Assembly: GCA_934462945.1 (NCBI GenBank)
Contig: CAKSJF010000005.1
Coordinates: forward strand, 1 to 48,788
Length of the DNA: 48,788 bases
Direction: 5' to 3'
From: an uncultured Clostridia bacterium
GTDB taxonomy: Bacteria; Bacillota; Clostridia; UBA1381
The position numbers and the translations under genes are program-made. Position 1 is the stretch's first letter; every line of letters begins with the position of its first letter. The notes beneath the pieces were generated by a model that saw only the letters and a program-made list of their open reading frames with translations, was not told the DNA's origin and did no database searches. This document shows positions 8,150 to 17,294 of this stretch, in pieces.

Positions 8150-9385
8150 AATGCGGAATTACTTTCGGTTGGAACAGAGCTTTTGTTAGGTGAAATTTTA
8201 AATACTGACGCAAAATTTTTAGCGGAGGAATTATCTGCAATCGGAATCAATTTATATTATCAGACAACCGTGGGAGACAATCCGGAGCGGCTGAAAAATG
8301 CGCTCACCATTGCGCTTTCCCGTGCAGATCTGGTGATTGCCTCCGGCGGCTTAGGGCCGACACCGGACGATCTGACAAAAGAAGTGATTGCAGAAACCAT
8401 GGGAGAGCCGTTGGTTCTGCATCAGAAAAGCTGGGAGGATATCCAAAGCTATTTTAAAAATACAAAACGCGAAATGCCGGAGAGCAACAAAAAGCAGGCA
8501 ATGATGCCGGAGCGTGCGACGGTTCTGGAAAACCATAACGGCACAGCGCCGGGATGTATCATCGAGAAGAATCAGAAAATTGTTGTCATTCTTCCGGGAC
8601 CTCCGAACGAATTGCAGCCGATGTATACAGAAAGCGTCAAGCCGTATCTTTTAAAAAAGACCGGAACGGTTTTATATTCCAAAAACTATCGCCTGTTCGG
8701 AATCGGCGAGGCAAAAGTGGCAGAAATTATGCAAAAGGAAATGGAGGAGGGGAAAAATCCCACGCTTGCACCCTATGCAGAAACTGCCGGAGTGCGCCTG
8801 CGTCTGACTGCGGCATGCAAAAATCAGGAGGAGGGAGAAACACTTCTTCATCCCCTGGAACAGGTTCTAAAAGAAAGACTGGGCGAATATATTTATTCCG
8901 AGGAGGACAAGTCGTTGGCAGAGACGGTTGTGGAGCGTCTTTTGGCATGCAAAAAGACGGTTTCTGCGGCAGAAAGCTGCACAGGCGGCATGTTCTCTAA
9001 AATGATCGTGGATTGTGCCGGCAGCTCGGCAATTTTCCACGAAAGTGTCGTCACCTATGCGAATGAGGCAAAGGAAAAATATTTAGGGGTACGGCATGAA
9101 ACCTTAGAACAATTTGGTGCGGTCAGCCGGGAGACGGCGCGCGAGATGGCAGAGGGGATCAGAAAAAAAAGCGGAGCAGATTTTGGAGTGGGCATTACCG
9201 GACTTGCCGGCCCGGACGGCGGCACAAAGGAAAAGCCAGTCGGACTGGTTTATGTCGGCATTGCCGATCAGAACGGCACAGAAATCCTGGAACTGCACCT
9301 TGCCGGAAACCGGGAAAAGGTACGGTATTCCGCTTGTATGCATGCATTTTTTGCAATCTATCAAAAAATACGAAAAAGTGCATAA
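8147..9385 (+). CDS. cinA: CinA: competence/damage-inducible protein with nicotinamide-nucleotide amidase domain
   Basis: A 412-residue cytoplasmic protein with two domains. Residues 1 to about 170 form a MoaB-like domain with NTDAKFLAEEL, SGGLGPTPDDLTKE and LPGPPNE. The C-terminal PncC-type amidase domain has SAAESCTGGMFSKMI and GITGLAGPDGGTKEKPVGLV. The family deamidates NMN, clears ADP-ribose, and is linked to competence and recA. ATG 8147 is preceded by GGAAAGGA from the repeat element tail; an earlier TTG-type start at 8111 would lie inside the element. In many Firmicutes recA is next, but here an unrelated 3.5-kb gene intervenes. Confidence 0.96.
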   Translation: MNAELLSVGTELLLGEILNTDAKFLAEELSAIGINLYYQTTVGDNPERLKNALTIALSRADLVIASGGLGPTPDDLTKEVIAETMGEPLVLHQKSWEDIQSYFKNTKREMPESNKKQAMMPERATVLENHNGTAPGCIIEKNQKIVVILPGPPNELQPMYTESVKPYLLKKTGTVLYSKNYRLFGIGEAKVAEIMQKEMEEGKNPTLAPYAETAGVRLRLTAACKNQEEGETLLHPLEQVLKERLGEYIYSEEDKSLAETVVERLLACKKTVSAAESCTGGMFSKMIVDCAGSSAIFHESVVTYANEAKEKYLGVRHETLEQFGAVSRETAREMAEGIRKKSGADFGVGITGLAGPDGGTKEKPVGLVYVGIADQNGTEILELHLAGNREKVRYSACMHAFFAIYQKIRKSA

Positions 9386-9403
9386 ATTAATTGTGAAAGT
9401 GCA

Positions 9404-9432
9404 TTGCAATCCGTATTGGTTTGCTATATAAT
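9404..9432 (+). promoter_or_regulatory. Promoter of the 1156-residue gene
   Basis: TTGCAA at 9404-9409 and TATAAT at 9427-9432 are separated by exactly 17 bases. The site lies just after the cinA stop and 34 bases before the downstream ATG, so the large gene is likely transcribed independently of cinA. Confidence 0.75.
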
Positions 9433-9465
9433 AGCGGCAAATAAATGATACGGAGGGATTATCAA

Positions 9466-12400
9466 ATGATCATCTACCAGGAAAATTTTTTAAACTGTAC
9501 AGATGAAAAACAAGCCTATTCCATTGAGGCAGAAAAGACACATAAGTATTCTACTTATGACGGAGAGGTGAAGAATCAAAAGCTTCAGCTCAGAAGAAAC
9601 GGATCAAAACAGCTTTTGGTCATGCCGGAGGTGGGAGAGGCTTCTTTTTGTACAAAGATTTCTTACAACCCATCCGAGCAGGGTTGGGGAAAAAGAGAGA
9701 TTGCGTGGGGAATCTGTTTCGGCTATGACCGGGATACGCGCTGCGGCTATCAGCTGATTCTCGCGTACACGCATGAGGACAAGGTGTTAAAGGCAACTCT
9801 TTGCAAACGCGAGGGATTTTTGAGAGAGGATTTGGAAACCAAAATCGTTTCCGGCGTGGAAATGCTGCCGGAGCGGGAGTATGAGGTTTCTATGAGCTGG
9901 ACAAAGAATGAATTGGAGCTTGTGATCCTTGGAAGTACCTTACGTTTTCCGATTGAACCGACCTATGGTGTGATTGCTCTTACACGTGAGGGCGGCATTC
10001 GGGAGGTTTGCTTTTCCGATCTGAGCGTTTCCGCAGAAAAGACGGAGAAGAAAATCTTTTGGGAACAAAGCTTTTCCATTCCGACAACAGACGGAGGCAG
10101 TTATCCCTACGATTTAAAACTTACAATTTTTCAATATACCAATGAAAAACCGGTATACGAAATTGCTTATGAACTGACCGGCGGCGTTTATGAAAATGAT
10201 TTTGAATGTAAATCTTTTGACTGCTGGACGCATGATGACGATTGCTTCTGGGGATTCTATTTTGCACTTGGAACAGCAAAATTCTATATCCACAAGGGTC
10301 AGCTCATTTTTGTTGACCGCGATTTCCCGGCGCTGACGAATGTCTTGGACGGAAAGGAGATTCCATACTGCGGAAACTTTTTTGTAAGCTGTCAGCCGGA
10401 ATTTGAACATGTTTTTATCGGTTATGACAAGCGGTATAGCTTAAACTGCGGAAATCAGGCGGCAGAGCGGATGTTTGCTTATGAAAAGGACGGCACGCTT
10501 GCCTGGATTGGGAAACCGCTCAAAGAGCAGTGTCTGATTGAAATTCACTCCGGTAAGGAGAAAGAAATCACAAAGAGAATCACGCCGGATTTTGTAGACT
10601 ACGAGGACGCGCTTTATCATGCACAGACAAACCACTATTTTCTGAATCAGGAAAAGCCGGAATTCTGGGTGGATGTCTATGCAAAATCAGAACGCGATTA
10701 TCTGACTTTTTCAGCAGAACTGGAAAATACCTGGCTGGAAAAAATTACAGATGTAGAATTTGCTGATGTTTCAGATGAGAACAACATTTTAGAGAATTAC
10801 GGTTATCATAAATACCGTTTTCATGTTGCGCTAAATCCAATGGAGCAAGGGGTTTACCATCTGAAATTTACCTGTCAGGACGGCGAAAGCAAGGTTTATA
10901 CGCATACCTCGGCATTTGAAATTTTAGATGACGAAAAACAGGAATCTCCGCAAACAACAGCCGGACTTCCGGATATTTACTGCGGAGACGGCTGCGCGGC
11001 AATTCATGCAACGATTGACCCGGCATTTTTACAGCCGGATATGAGTATTATGCATTATGTGAACGGCTGTCTGCAAAACCCGATTTATTCGGAAAAAAGA
11101 CGGTTCTGGGAATTGACCGGACTGTACAAAAAGCAGCTCTATATCTGGATGACTTTCCGCTGCTTAAACAGCAGAGAAGAAACCTACAAGGATTTTCCGG
11201 GGACGGTTGCACATACAGATTATTTAAATTATATTTATCCGGGCATTGAGCATTCCGGAAACTATTATCGGTACGATCTTTGGGCGCCGCTTCTGTTTGA
11301 TGAGGAAAGAGTCCAGAACATATATCAGTCCTTTTTAGAGGAGCATGCAGAGTATCAGAATGTGTTCCCGAAAATTGACGAAAAGCTGCTTTCAGAAATT
11401 CAGCCATGGGGCGGAAAGCCGGAGTGGCTTTTTGAGCAATGGGGAAAAATTCCGGCAGAGGCGTTCGAGGCATGGGTGCAGTACATCAATGCAAAATCAG
11501 AGCCGCTGTTTTTGAAACAGTGGGATGAGATTCAAAAGCTGAATCCGGATATTAAGCGTTTTTCCTACGGACCGTATAATGCCTATATCCTAAATCATGG
11601 CGGTGCATATGATACAAAGTGGTATGGATTTACCAATTCCGGATTGGAAAAGGTGTTTGACGGCGGTTTTCTGCAATTTGAGGATTACCCGTTTGCCTGC
11701 GGATATCAGCCGCACAAATGCGCATGGAATATGGCAACGATTAAATTGGAATGGAAGGATCTTCGGATTGCTCCGGAGCTTTACGACTCTTTCCGGGAGG
11801 GATGCCCGGACGGCGCAGTTGCTTACGCAAATCCGCCGCTCGGAGGAAAATTCATGCATCCGTATCAGACGATTACACAGCTGTATGAATATCTGTATTA
11901 TACCGCTGTGTTGGATGCGGACGGTTTCCGCTTCTGGGATGATAACATCATTCAGATGTATGAGCTGATCAGCTTTGAGCCGGAAAACCGTTATCATACG
12001 CTGTTAAAGGCATGGAAAATTTTCCGGGATCATAAGCCGGCAAAACCGCTCGGAAAAATTGCATATGTTGCAGATTTCCGTTATCAGGACGACCGGAGAA
12101 CGGCGGATATGAGTGCAATTGCACTTTATAACATGTGCCAGGCTGCTATGGAGATTGTGCATGAGGTCAATTCCGAATGCGGAAATCCGGATGGATTCTT
12201 GCTAAAGTTTGACACGATTTTGCAATTGCAGGAGGGCGAGTTGGATGTCCTGGTTCTGCCGTCCTTAGATGGGGCATCGGATGCAGTAAAAGAGAAGATC
12301 AGAGCCCTGTACCGTGCCGGATGTGCTTTGATTGCAACCGGCAGTGTCAGCGGTTTAGAGGATATTTTCGGTGTCCGAAGCGACTGGAGAAAGAATCGGG

Positions 12401-12936
12401 TGAACAGGCTTTCTTACGGGGAGGAAACAGAGGTAATCTATCCGTACAACGCAGAATTTTTCTATTCTGCTGACGGCGCGGAGGAATATCTCTCCTCAGA
12501 TGGAGCATGCGTGATGTACCGAAAGAACCGCGCGTTATTAATCAATGCGCCGCTCTTAGAGGTGGGTGTGGATTCGTTCCGGGAATTTTCTTTGGCAGAG
12601 CGCGCCAATATCAGTACCTTGGTTCGGACAGCGTTGGGTGATTTCATCCATGAAAATTCTTCTTTTGCAATTTGTGCAGATGAAAAATGCGGTGTGAATC
12701 TCGTGAAAACGGAACAAGGTGAAACCCTGCTTCTCTTGGCAGATTATTCAGCATTTGAAAATGAAGAACCGCGCGAGGTTCACGTATGGTTGGGACAGCA
12801 GAAGTTTAAGAGCCTTGAAAATCTCTCCTATGATGCGCATGATCCGGAACTGAATTTGTTCCAGAAGGATGGATATACAGACGGATTCTCAGTTAAGATC
12901 AGACCGCATGAAATCATGATTTTCAAAGCAGAATAA
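9466..12936 (+). CDS. Large glycoside-hydrolase-like protein of unrecognised family (GH42-like C-terminal half)
   Basis: I do not recognise the exact family. The 1156-residue protein has no signal peptide. The first ~400 residues look like two beta-sandwich domains (jelly-roll/LamG style, rich in aromatic strands), then a ~100-residue Ig-like domain. A probable TIM barrel runs from about residue 525 (MSIMHYVNGCLQNP) to 850, with acidic strand-end motifs LQFEDYPFACGYQPHK (about 738) and ADGFRFWDDN (about 819). From about 863 (KIAYVADFRY) to 1000 there is a Rossmann/GATase-like domain with VLVLPSLDG and CALIATGSVSG, like the trimerisation domain of GH42 beta-galactosidases. A small beta domain ends it. 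I infer a cytoplasmic glycosidase; the substrate is unknown. ATG 9466 has GGAGGG 9 bases upstream; GH identity is moderate. Confidence 0.6.
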   Translation: MIIYQENFLNCTDEKQAYSIEAEKTHKYSTYDGEVKNQKLQLRRNGSKQLLVMPEVGEASFCTKISYNPSEQGWGKREIAWGICFGYDRDTRCGYQLILAYTHEDKVLKATLCKREGFLREDLETKIVSGVEMLPEREYEVSMSWTKNELELVILGSTLRFPIEPTYGVIALTREGGIREVCFSDLSVSAEKTEKKIFWEQSFSIPTTDGGSYPYDLKLTIFQYTNEKPVYEIAYELTGGVYENDFECKSFDCWTHDDDCFWGFYFALGTAKFYIHKGQLIFVDRDFPALTNVLDGKEIPYCGNFFVSCQPEFEHVFIGYDKRYSLNCGNQAAERMFAYEKDGTLAWIGKPLKEQCLIEIHSGKEKEITKRITPDFVDYEDALYHAQTNHYFLNQEKPEFWVDVYAKSERDYLTFSAELENTWLEKITDVEFADVSDENNILENYGYHKYRFHVALNPMEQGVYHLKFTCQDGESKVYTHTSAFEILDDEKQESPQTTAGLPDIYCGDGCAAIHATIDPAFLQPDMSIMHYVNGCLQNPIYSEKRRFWELTGLYKKQLYIWMTFRCLNSREETYKDFPGTVAHTDYLNYIYPGIEHSGNYYRYDLWAPLLFDEERVQNIYQSFLEEHAEYQNVFPKIDEKLLSEIQPWGGKPEWLFEQWGKIPAEAFEAWVQYINAKSEPLFLKQWDEIQKLNPDIKRFSYGPYNAYILNHGGAYDTKWYGFTNSGLEKVFDGGFLQFEDYPFACGYQPHKCAWNMATIKLEWKDLRIAPELYDSFREGCPDGAVAYANPPLGGKFMHPYQTITQLYEYLYYTAVLDADGFRFWDDNIIQMYELISFEPENRYHTLLKAWKIFRDHKPAKPLGKIAYVADFRYQDDRRTADMSAIALYNMCQAAMEIVHEVNSECGNPDGFLLKFDTILQLQEGELDVLVLPSLDGASDAVKEKIRALYRAGCALIATGSVSGLEDIFGVRSDWRKNRVNRLSYGEETEVIYPYNAEFFYSADGAEEYLSSDGACVMYRKNRALLINAPLLEVGVDSFREFSLAERANISTLVRTALGDFIHENSSFAICADEKCGVNLVKTEQGETLLLLADYSAFENEEPREVHVWLGQQKFKSLENLSYDAHDPELNLFQKDGYTDGFSVKIRPHEIMIFKAE

Positions 12937-13000
12937 AATCGTTTCCCCCTCTTTTAGATACCGCCGGGGTGAAAAATTTCAAAAATTCATCTGAAACTAC

Positions 13001-13029
13001 TTGATTTTTTTGTCGGAAAAGGGTATAAT
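13001..13029 (+). promoter_or_regulatory. recA promoter
   Basis: TTGATT at 13001-13006 and TATAAT at 13024-13029 are 17 bases apart and lie 35 bases before the recA ATG. I looked for a Gram-positive LexA box (GAAC-n4-GTTC) around it and did not see one. Confidence 0.75.
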
Positions 13030-13064
13030 AGAAAGAAAGATACAGACAGAGAAAGGGTAAGATT

Positions 13065-14138
13065 ATGGCGGACGATAAAAAGGCGAAGGTCGTTGAAACA
13101 CCGCAGACTGCGGAGGAAAAAAAGAAGGCCTTAAAGTCAGTATTTGACGTGATTGAAAAGCAGTATGGCAAGGGCAGTATCATGAAGCTGGGCGATTCTG
13201 CGGCGGTAAATTCGGTAGAAGTAATTCCGACCGGCTCTATGACGCTGGATCTTGCGCTGGGTGTGGGCGGTATTCCGAAAGGACGGGTAATTGAGATTTA
13301 CGGTCCGGAATCCTCCGGTAAGACAACGGTGGCATTGAGTGTGATTGCACAGGCGCAGAAGCAAGGCGGCGAGGCGGCATTTATAGACGCAGAGCATGCG
13401 CTTGATCCGGAATATGCGAAGAATCTGGGTGTGGATATTGATAATTTAATTGTATCTCAGCCGGACACCGGCGAGCAGGCTTTGGAAATCGCAGAAGCGT
13501 TGGTCAGAAGCGGTGCGCTGGATGTCATAGTCATCGATTCGGTGGCGGCGCTTGTTCCGAAAGCGGAAATCGAGGGCGAAATGGGCAGTCAGCATGTCGG
13601 TGTGTTGGCGAGACTGATGTCCCAGGCGCTCCGGAAATTAACCGGTATCACCAGTAAATCCGGCACAGCGGTGATCTTCATTAACCAGCTGCGTGAAAAG
13701 GTCGGTGTGATGTACGGAAATCCGGAAACAACCCCCGGCGGACGGGCGTTAAAATTCTTCTCCTCTGTCCGGCTGGATGTCCGCAAGCGGGATGTGATCA
13801 AAAACGGCACGGAGCTAATCGGTAACAAAACGCATGTGCGCGTGGTGAAAAACAAGGTCGCACCGCCGTTTAAGGAAGCAGAATTTGACATTATGTACGG
13901 CAAGGGAATCTCCCGCGAGGGAAATATTCTGGACGTTGCAGTTACGCTTGATATTATTAAAAAATCCGGCGCATGGTTCTCTTATGAGGGAAACCGTTTG
14001 GGTCAGGGACGGGATAATGTCCGGACTTATATGGTGGAGCATCCGGAATTTACAGAAGAAATTGACCGTAAGGTTCGTGAAAAGATTCAAAAACACACCG
14101 TAACAATTAGTCAAAATGACGAAAATGAAGATGAATAA
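13065..14138 (+). CDS. recA: Recombinase RecA
   Basis: Strand-exchange ATPase for recombinational repair and SOS induction, 357 residues. Walker A is GPESSGKTT, Walker B region is VIVIDSVAALVPKAE, loop L2 region is AVIFINQLREKVGVMYGNPETTPGGRALKF, and the acidic tail ENEDE is present. The N-terminal start helix contains KQYGKGSIMKLGD as usual. The ribosome site GAAAGGGTAAG lies just upstream. It is transcribed from its own promoter because the large upstream gene is unrelated. Confidence 0.99.
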   Translation: MADDKKAKVVETPQTAEEKKKALKSVFDVIEKQYGKGSIMKLGDSAAVNSVEVIPTGSMTLDLALGVGGIPKGRVIEIYGPESSGKTTVALSVIAQAQKQGGEAAFIDAEHALDPEYAKNLGVDIDNLIVSQPDTGEQALEIAEALVRSGALDVIVIDSVAALVPKAEIEGEMGSQHVGVLARLMSQALRKLTGITSKSGTAVIFINQLREKVGVMYGNPETTPGGRALKFFSSVRLDVRKRDVIKNGTELIGNKTHVRVVKNKVAPPFKEAEFDIMYGKGISREGNILDVAVTLDIIKKSGAWFSYEGNRLGQGRDNVRTYMVEHPEFTEEIDRKVREKIQKHTVTISQNDENEDE

Positions 14139-14190
14139 TCAGGATTATCATAAAATCTGACTAAAAATTGTGCAGATTTACAAAAATGCA

Positions 14191-14220
14191 TTGACGAAGT
14201 TAGCATTTTTGTAGTATTCT
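14191..14220 (+). promoter_or_regulatory. Promoter of the HPr gene
   Basis: TTGACG at 14191-14196 and TATTCT at 14215-14220 are 18 bases apart, in the AT-rich 147-base gap between recA and the HPr gene. The strong ribosome site AGAGGGGG precedes the ATG at 14286. Confidence 0.6.
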
Positions 14221-14285
14221 AAGATATAAGCTGATATAAACGAAATTTAGACGATACAATCTTTTTTTAGAGGGGGATTTGTTGT

Positions 14286-14549
14286 ATGTTTTCAAAAGAA
14301 GTGGTTGTGCAAAACCAGGTAGGACTTCATGCAAGACCAGCTACATTCTTTATCCAAAAGGCGAATGAATTTAAATCCAGTATCTGGGTTGAAAAGGACG
14401 AACGAAAGGTAAACGCAAAGAGCCTGCTCGGTGTATTGTCTTTGGGAATCACAAAGGGTACTTCCATTCATATATTGGCAGACGGAATGGATGAGAACGA
14501 CGCGGTTGAGGCATTGGTACGTCTGATTGCGTCCAATTTTACAGAGTAA
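14286..14549 (+). CDS. ptsH: HPr family phosphocarrier protein
   Basis: An 87-residue HPr. His15 is in QVGLHARPATFF, and Ser46 is in NAKSLLGVLSLGI, so both the PTS phosphotransfer site and the HPr-kinase site of Firmicutes are kept. Family role: passes phosphate from enzyme I to sugar permeases, and as Ser46-P acts as CcpA co-repressor. No ptsI is next to it, and it is a single-gene transcription unit between a promoter and a terminator. It could be the main HPr or a second Crh-like copy; His15 argues against Crh. Confidence 0.95.
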   Translation: MFSKEVVVQNQVGLHARPATFFIQKANEFKSSIWVEKDERKVNAKSLLGVLSLGITKGTSIHILADGMDENDAVEALVRLIASNFTE

Positions 14550-14565
14550 AATAATCGGAAAAGTC

Positions 14566-14605
14566 AAAATAACTCTACCTTATCCATAAGCGTAGAGTTA
14601 TTTTC
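14566..14605 (+). terminator. Rho-independent terminator after the HPr gene
   Basis: AAAATAACTCTAC (14566-14578) pairs with GTAGAGTTATTTT (14592-14604) around a 13-base loop. The A-rich left and T-rich right arms could work on both strands. It ends 10 bases before the uvrC ATG. Confidence 0.8.
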
Positions 14606-14614
14606 AGTTGAGCT

Positions 14615-16483
14615 ATGTTTGATTTAAAAGAAGAACTAAAAAATCTGCCGGAGCAGCCGGGTGTGTATTTGATGCATGACGATACGGACACGGTCATTTA
14701 TGTCGGCAAGGCGAAAATTTTAAAAAACAGAGTGCGGCAGTATTTTCAGAATAGCGCCAATCATACACCCAAGGTGCGCGCGATGGTATCGCATATTGCG
14801 TATTTTGAGTATATCGTGACCGATTCGGAGATGGAGGCGCTTGCTTTAGAGTGCAATTTAATCAAAAAATACCGCCCGAAATATAATATCCTCTTAAAGG
14901 ATGATAAGAATTATCCGTATTTAAAGGTTACGATTCAGGAGGCATACCCCAAAATTCTGCGTACACGCGAATTAAAAAATGACGGCGCAAAATATTTCGG
15001 ACCTTATCAGGGCGGCAGCACAGTAAAAAGCATGCTGGAAATGATTCAGAAGATTTTCAAGCCGCCAACCTGTCGGCGAAAATTTCCGGAGGACATCGGA
15101 AAGGGCAGACCCTGTTTAAACTATCATATCAAAACCTGTTTTGCACCCTGCACCGGCGAGGTCAGCCGCGAGGAATACCGGAAGGTGTTTTTCGATATCT
15201 GCACCTTTTTGGAGGGCAGACATGAAAAGCTGGTGTCCGAGCTGGAATGCGAAATGAAAAAAGCGTCTGCCGGGATGGAGTTTGAGCGTGCAGCAGCGCT
15301 CCGGGATCAGCTACGCGCCATCCGTGCACTTTCAGAAAAACAGAAAATTATTAATGTGAAAAACCAGAGTGATGCGGATGTGATCGCCATAGAGCTTTTG
15401 GAAACCAAAGCTTTTTGCGAGGTGTTCTTTGTCCGTGCCGGCAAGGTGATCGGCAGAGAGAATTACCGGATGGATCAGACCGGAGAGGGGAGCGCCGCAG
15501 AAATCTTGGGCGGCTTTGTGAAACAGTTTTATGCGCAGACAAACGATATTCCCCCGGAAATTTTAACAGAGTATGAAATCGAGGATTGTGATGTTGTTTC
15601 TCTTTGGCTTTCCCAAAAGAGAGGAAAAAAGGTGTCGCTTGTCACACCGCAGCGTGGAGAAAAGAAAAAGCTGGTTGAAATGGTTTCCAAAAACGCAAAA
15701 AAAGCGGCAGAAAACTATCAGATTCAGATTTTGCAGGAGACAGAAAAGAGCAATGTTTTAACCGAGCTTGGAAACCGGCTGGGACTTTCCTCTGCACCCA
15801 GGAGAATCGAATCCTACGATATTTCCAATATCAGCGGCGCGGATCATGTTTCCTCCATGGTGGTTTTTGAAAACGGAAAGCCTGCGCCGTCTAAATACCG
15901 GAAATTTAAAATCCGGACCATTGAGGGAGCGAATGATTACGGAGCAATGCAGGAAACACTCTACCGCCGTTTCCGGCATGCCCTGGAGGAGGAAGAAAAA
16001 ATTGCAGCCGGAGAAATGCCGGCAGAGCAGGCAAAGTTTCTTCCCTATCCGAATCTGATCTTAGTGGATGGCGGACGGGGGCATGTTTCTGCGGCATGTG
16101 AGATCTTGGAGAGTATGGAACTGGAAATTCCGGTGTTTGGCATGTTCAAGGACGACCGCCACCGGACAAAGGGTTTGGTCGGCTTGTCCGGCGAAGTGGA
16201 GCTTTCCGCTTTGGGGAGCGTATTCCATCTGATCACGCGGATTCAGGACGAGGTACACAGAACCGCCATCCGTTACCATCGCACGCTCCATCAAAAGCAT
16301 ATGATACAGTCGGAATTGGATGAGATTCCGGGAATCGGAGACAAACGAAAAAAAGCGCTGTTAGAACATTTTAAAACGATTCCGAATATTAGAAAGGCGT
16401 CCGTCGAGGAGCTTTTAGACGCAGACGGAATCAACCGCCCCGCTGCGGAGGCGGTATGGAATTATTTTCATAAGGGAGAATAG
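14615..16483 (+). CDS. uvrC: Excinuclease ABC subunit C
   Basis: Makes both incisions in nucleotide excision repair with UvrAB. The 622-residue protein begins with a GIY-YIG nuclease domain (PGVYLMHDDTDTVIYVGKAK), has the CxxC/UVR middle region (MEFERAAALRDQLRAI binds UvrB), an RNase H-like second nuclease (ESYDISNISGADHVSSMVVF; ILVDGGRGH), and a helix-hairpin-helix end (DEIPGIGDKRKKALL). Full family length. The ATG lies just after the HPr terminator with a weak ribosome site (TTGAG), which suggests low expression or a promoter hidden in the terminator region. Confidence 0.97.
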   Translation: MFDLKEELKNLPEQPGVYLMHDDTDTVIYVGKAKILKNRVRQYFQNSANHTPKVRAMVSHIAYFEYIVTDSEMEALALECNLIKKYRPKYNILLKDDKNYPYLKVTIQEAYPKILRTRELKNDGAKYFGPYQGGSTVKSMLEMIQKIFKPPTCRRKFPEDIGKGRPCLNYHIKTCFAPCTGEVSREEYRKVFFDICTFLEGRHEKLVSELECEMKKASAGMEFERAAALRDQLRAIRALSEKQKIINVKNQSDADVIAIELLETKAFCEVFFVRAGKVIGRENYRMDQTGEGSAAEILGGFVKQFYAQTNDIPPEILTEYEIEDCDVVSLWLSQKRGKKVSLVTPQRGEKKKLVEMVSKNAKKAAENYQIQILQETEKSNVLTELGNRLGLSSAPRRIESYDISNISGADHVSSMVVFENGKPAPSKYRKFKIRTIEGANDYGAMQETLYRRFRHALEEEEKIAAGEMPAEQAKFLPYPNLILVDGGRGHVSAACEILESMELEIPVFGMFKDDRHRTKGLVGLSGEVELSALGSVFHLITRIQDEVHRTAIRYHRTLHQKHMIQSELDEIPGIGDKRKKALLEHFKTIPNIRKASVEELLDADGINRPAAEAVWNYFHKGE

Positions 16484-16486
16484 AAC

Positions 16487-17284
16487 ATGTTTTCTTTGCA
16501 TAAAAAAGGGGAAGTGTGGTATTATACCATTGATTCCTTTGATCAGACCGGTCTGGTGCGCCATAGTTTTACCACAAGGCGCGGCGGTGTCAGCTCCGGT
16601 ATCTATGAGAGCATGAATTTGCGGTTTCATTCGGAGGATACGCGCGAAAATGTTTTGGAAAATTTCAAAAGAAGCTGCGAGGCGATCGGTGCGGATGTGC
16701 ATTCGGTGGTGCTGTCGCACCAGGTACACCGTGCGGATGTGGTTGCGGTGACGAAAAAGGATTGCGGAAACGGTATTTTCCGGGAAAACGCATTCCAAAG
16801 CGCGGATGGACTGATGACGAATGAGCCGGGTGTGACGCTTTCAACCTATTATGCCGATTGTGTTCCGATCTATTTTTTAGATCCTGTTCACCGTGCGATT
16901 GCGTTGGTACATTCCGGCTGGCGCGGTACGGTGGAGAAAATCGGTCAGGTGGCAATTGAACGGATGCAGGAGCAGTATGGCACAAAACCGGATGATCTCT
17001 TGGCGGCGGTCGGTCCCTGCATTGGTGTATGTCATTTTGAAGTTGGCGACGAGGTGAGCGAAATTTTCCGGGAAACCTTTGGAGCGGATGTTTTGGAACA
17101 GCATGAAAAATGGCATGTAAATCTGCCGCTTTCGGTGCAAAAGACGCTCCTGTCTGCCGGTATTCCGGAAAAAAATATCACAATGGCAGAGATTTGTACC
17201 TATTGTCACAGTGATTTGTTGTTTTCCCATCGGAAGACAAATGGAAAAAGAGGAAATTTAGGCGCATTTTTAGCGTTAAAATAA
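16487..17284 (+). CDS. pgeF: Peptidoglycan editing factor/purine nucleoside phosphorylase PgeF (YfiH, laccase-domain)
   Basis: A 265-residue member of the YfiH (Cu-oxidase_4) family. Visible signatures are SHQVHRADVV, YADCVPIYFLDP, ALVHSGWRGTVEKI and VGPCIGVCHFEVG, with the His/Cys metal ligands. Family proteins are reported as zinc-dependent purine nucleoside phosphorylase/adenosine deaminase and as an editor of faulty peptidoglycan precursors. No signal peptide. It starts 3 bases after uvrC, so both are probably one operon. Confidence 0.93.
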   Translation: MFSLHKKGEVWYYTIDSFDQTGLVRHSFTTRRGGVSSGIYESMNLRFHSEDTRENVLENFKRSCEAIGADVHSVVLSHQVHRADVVAVTKKDCGNGIFRENAFQSADGLMTNEPGVTLSTYYADCVPIYFLDPVHRAIALVHSGWRGTVEKIGQVAIERMQEQYGTKPDDLLAAVGPCIGVCHFEVGDEVSEIFRETFGADVLEQHEKWHVNLPLSVQKTLLSAGIPEKNITMAEICTYCHSDLLFSHRKTNGKRGNLGAFLALK

Positions 17285-17294
17285 AGGATGATGA

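Noticed and set aside
12930..13000. Possible fragment of the 105-bp element near the end of the large gene (GAATAAAATCG, TCATCTGAAACT)
   Set aside because: Only about 11 bases match and no inner blocks or tail are present; most likely chance.
13001..13060. LexA operator at recA
   Set aside because: No GAAC-n4-GTTC or similar inverted site near the promoter could be seen by eye.
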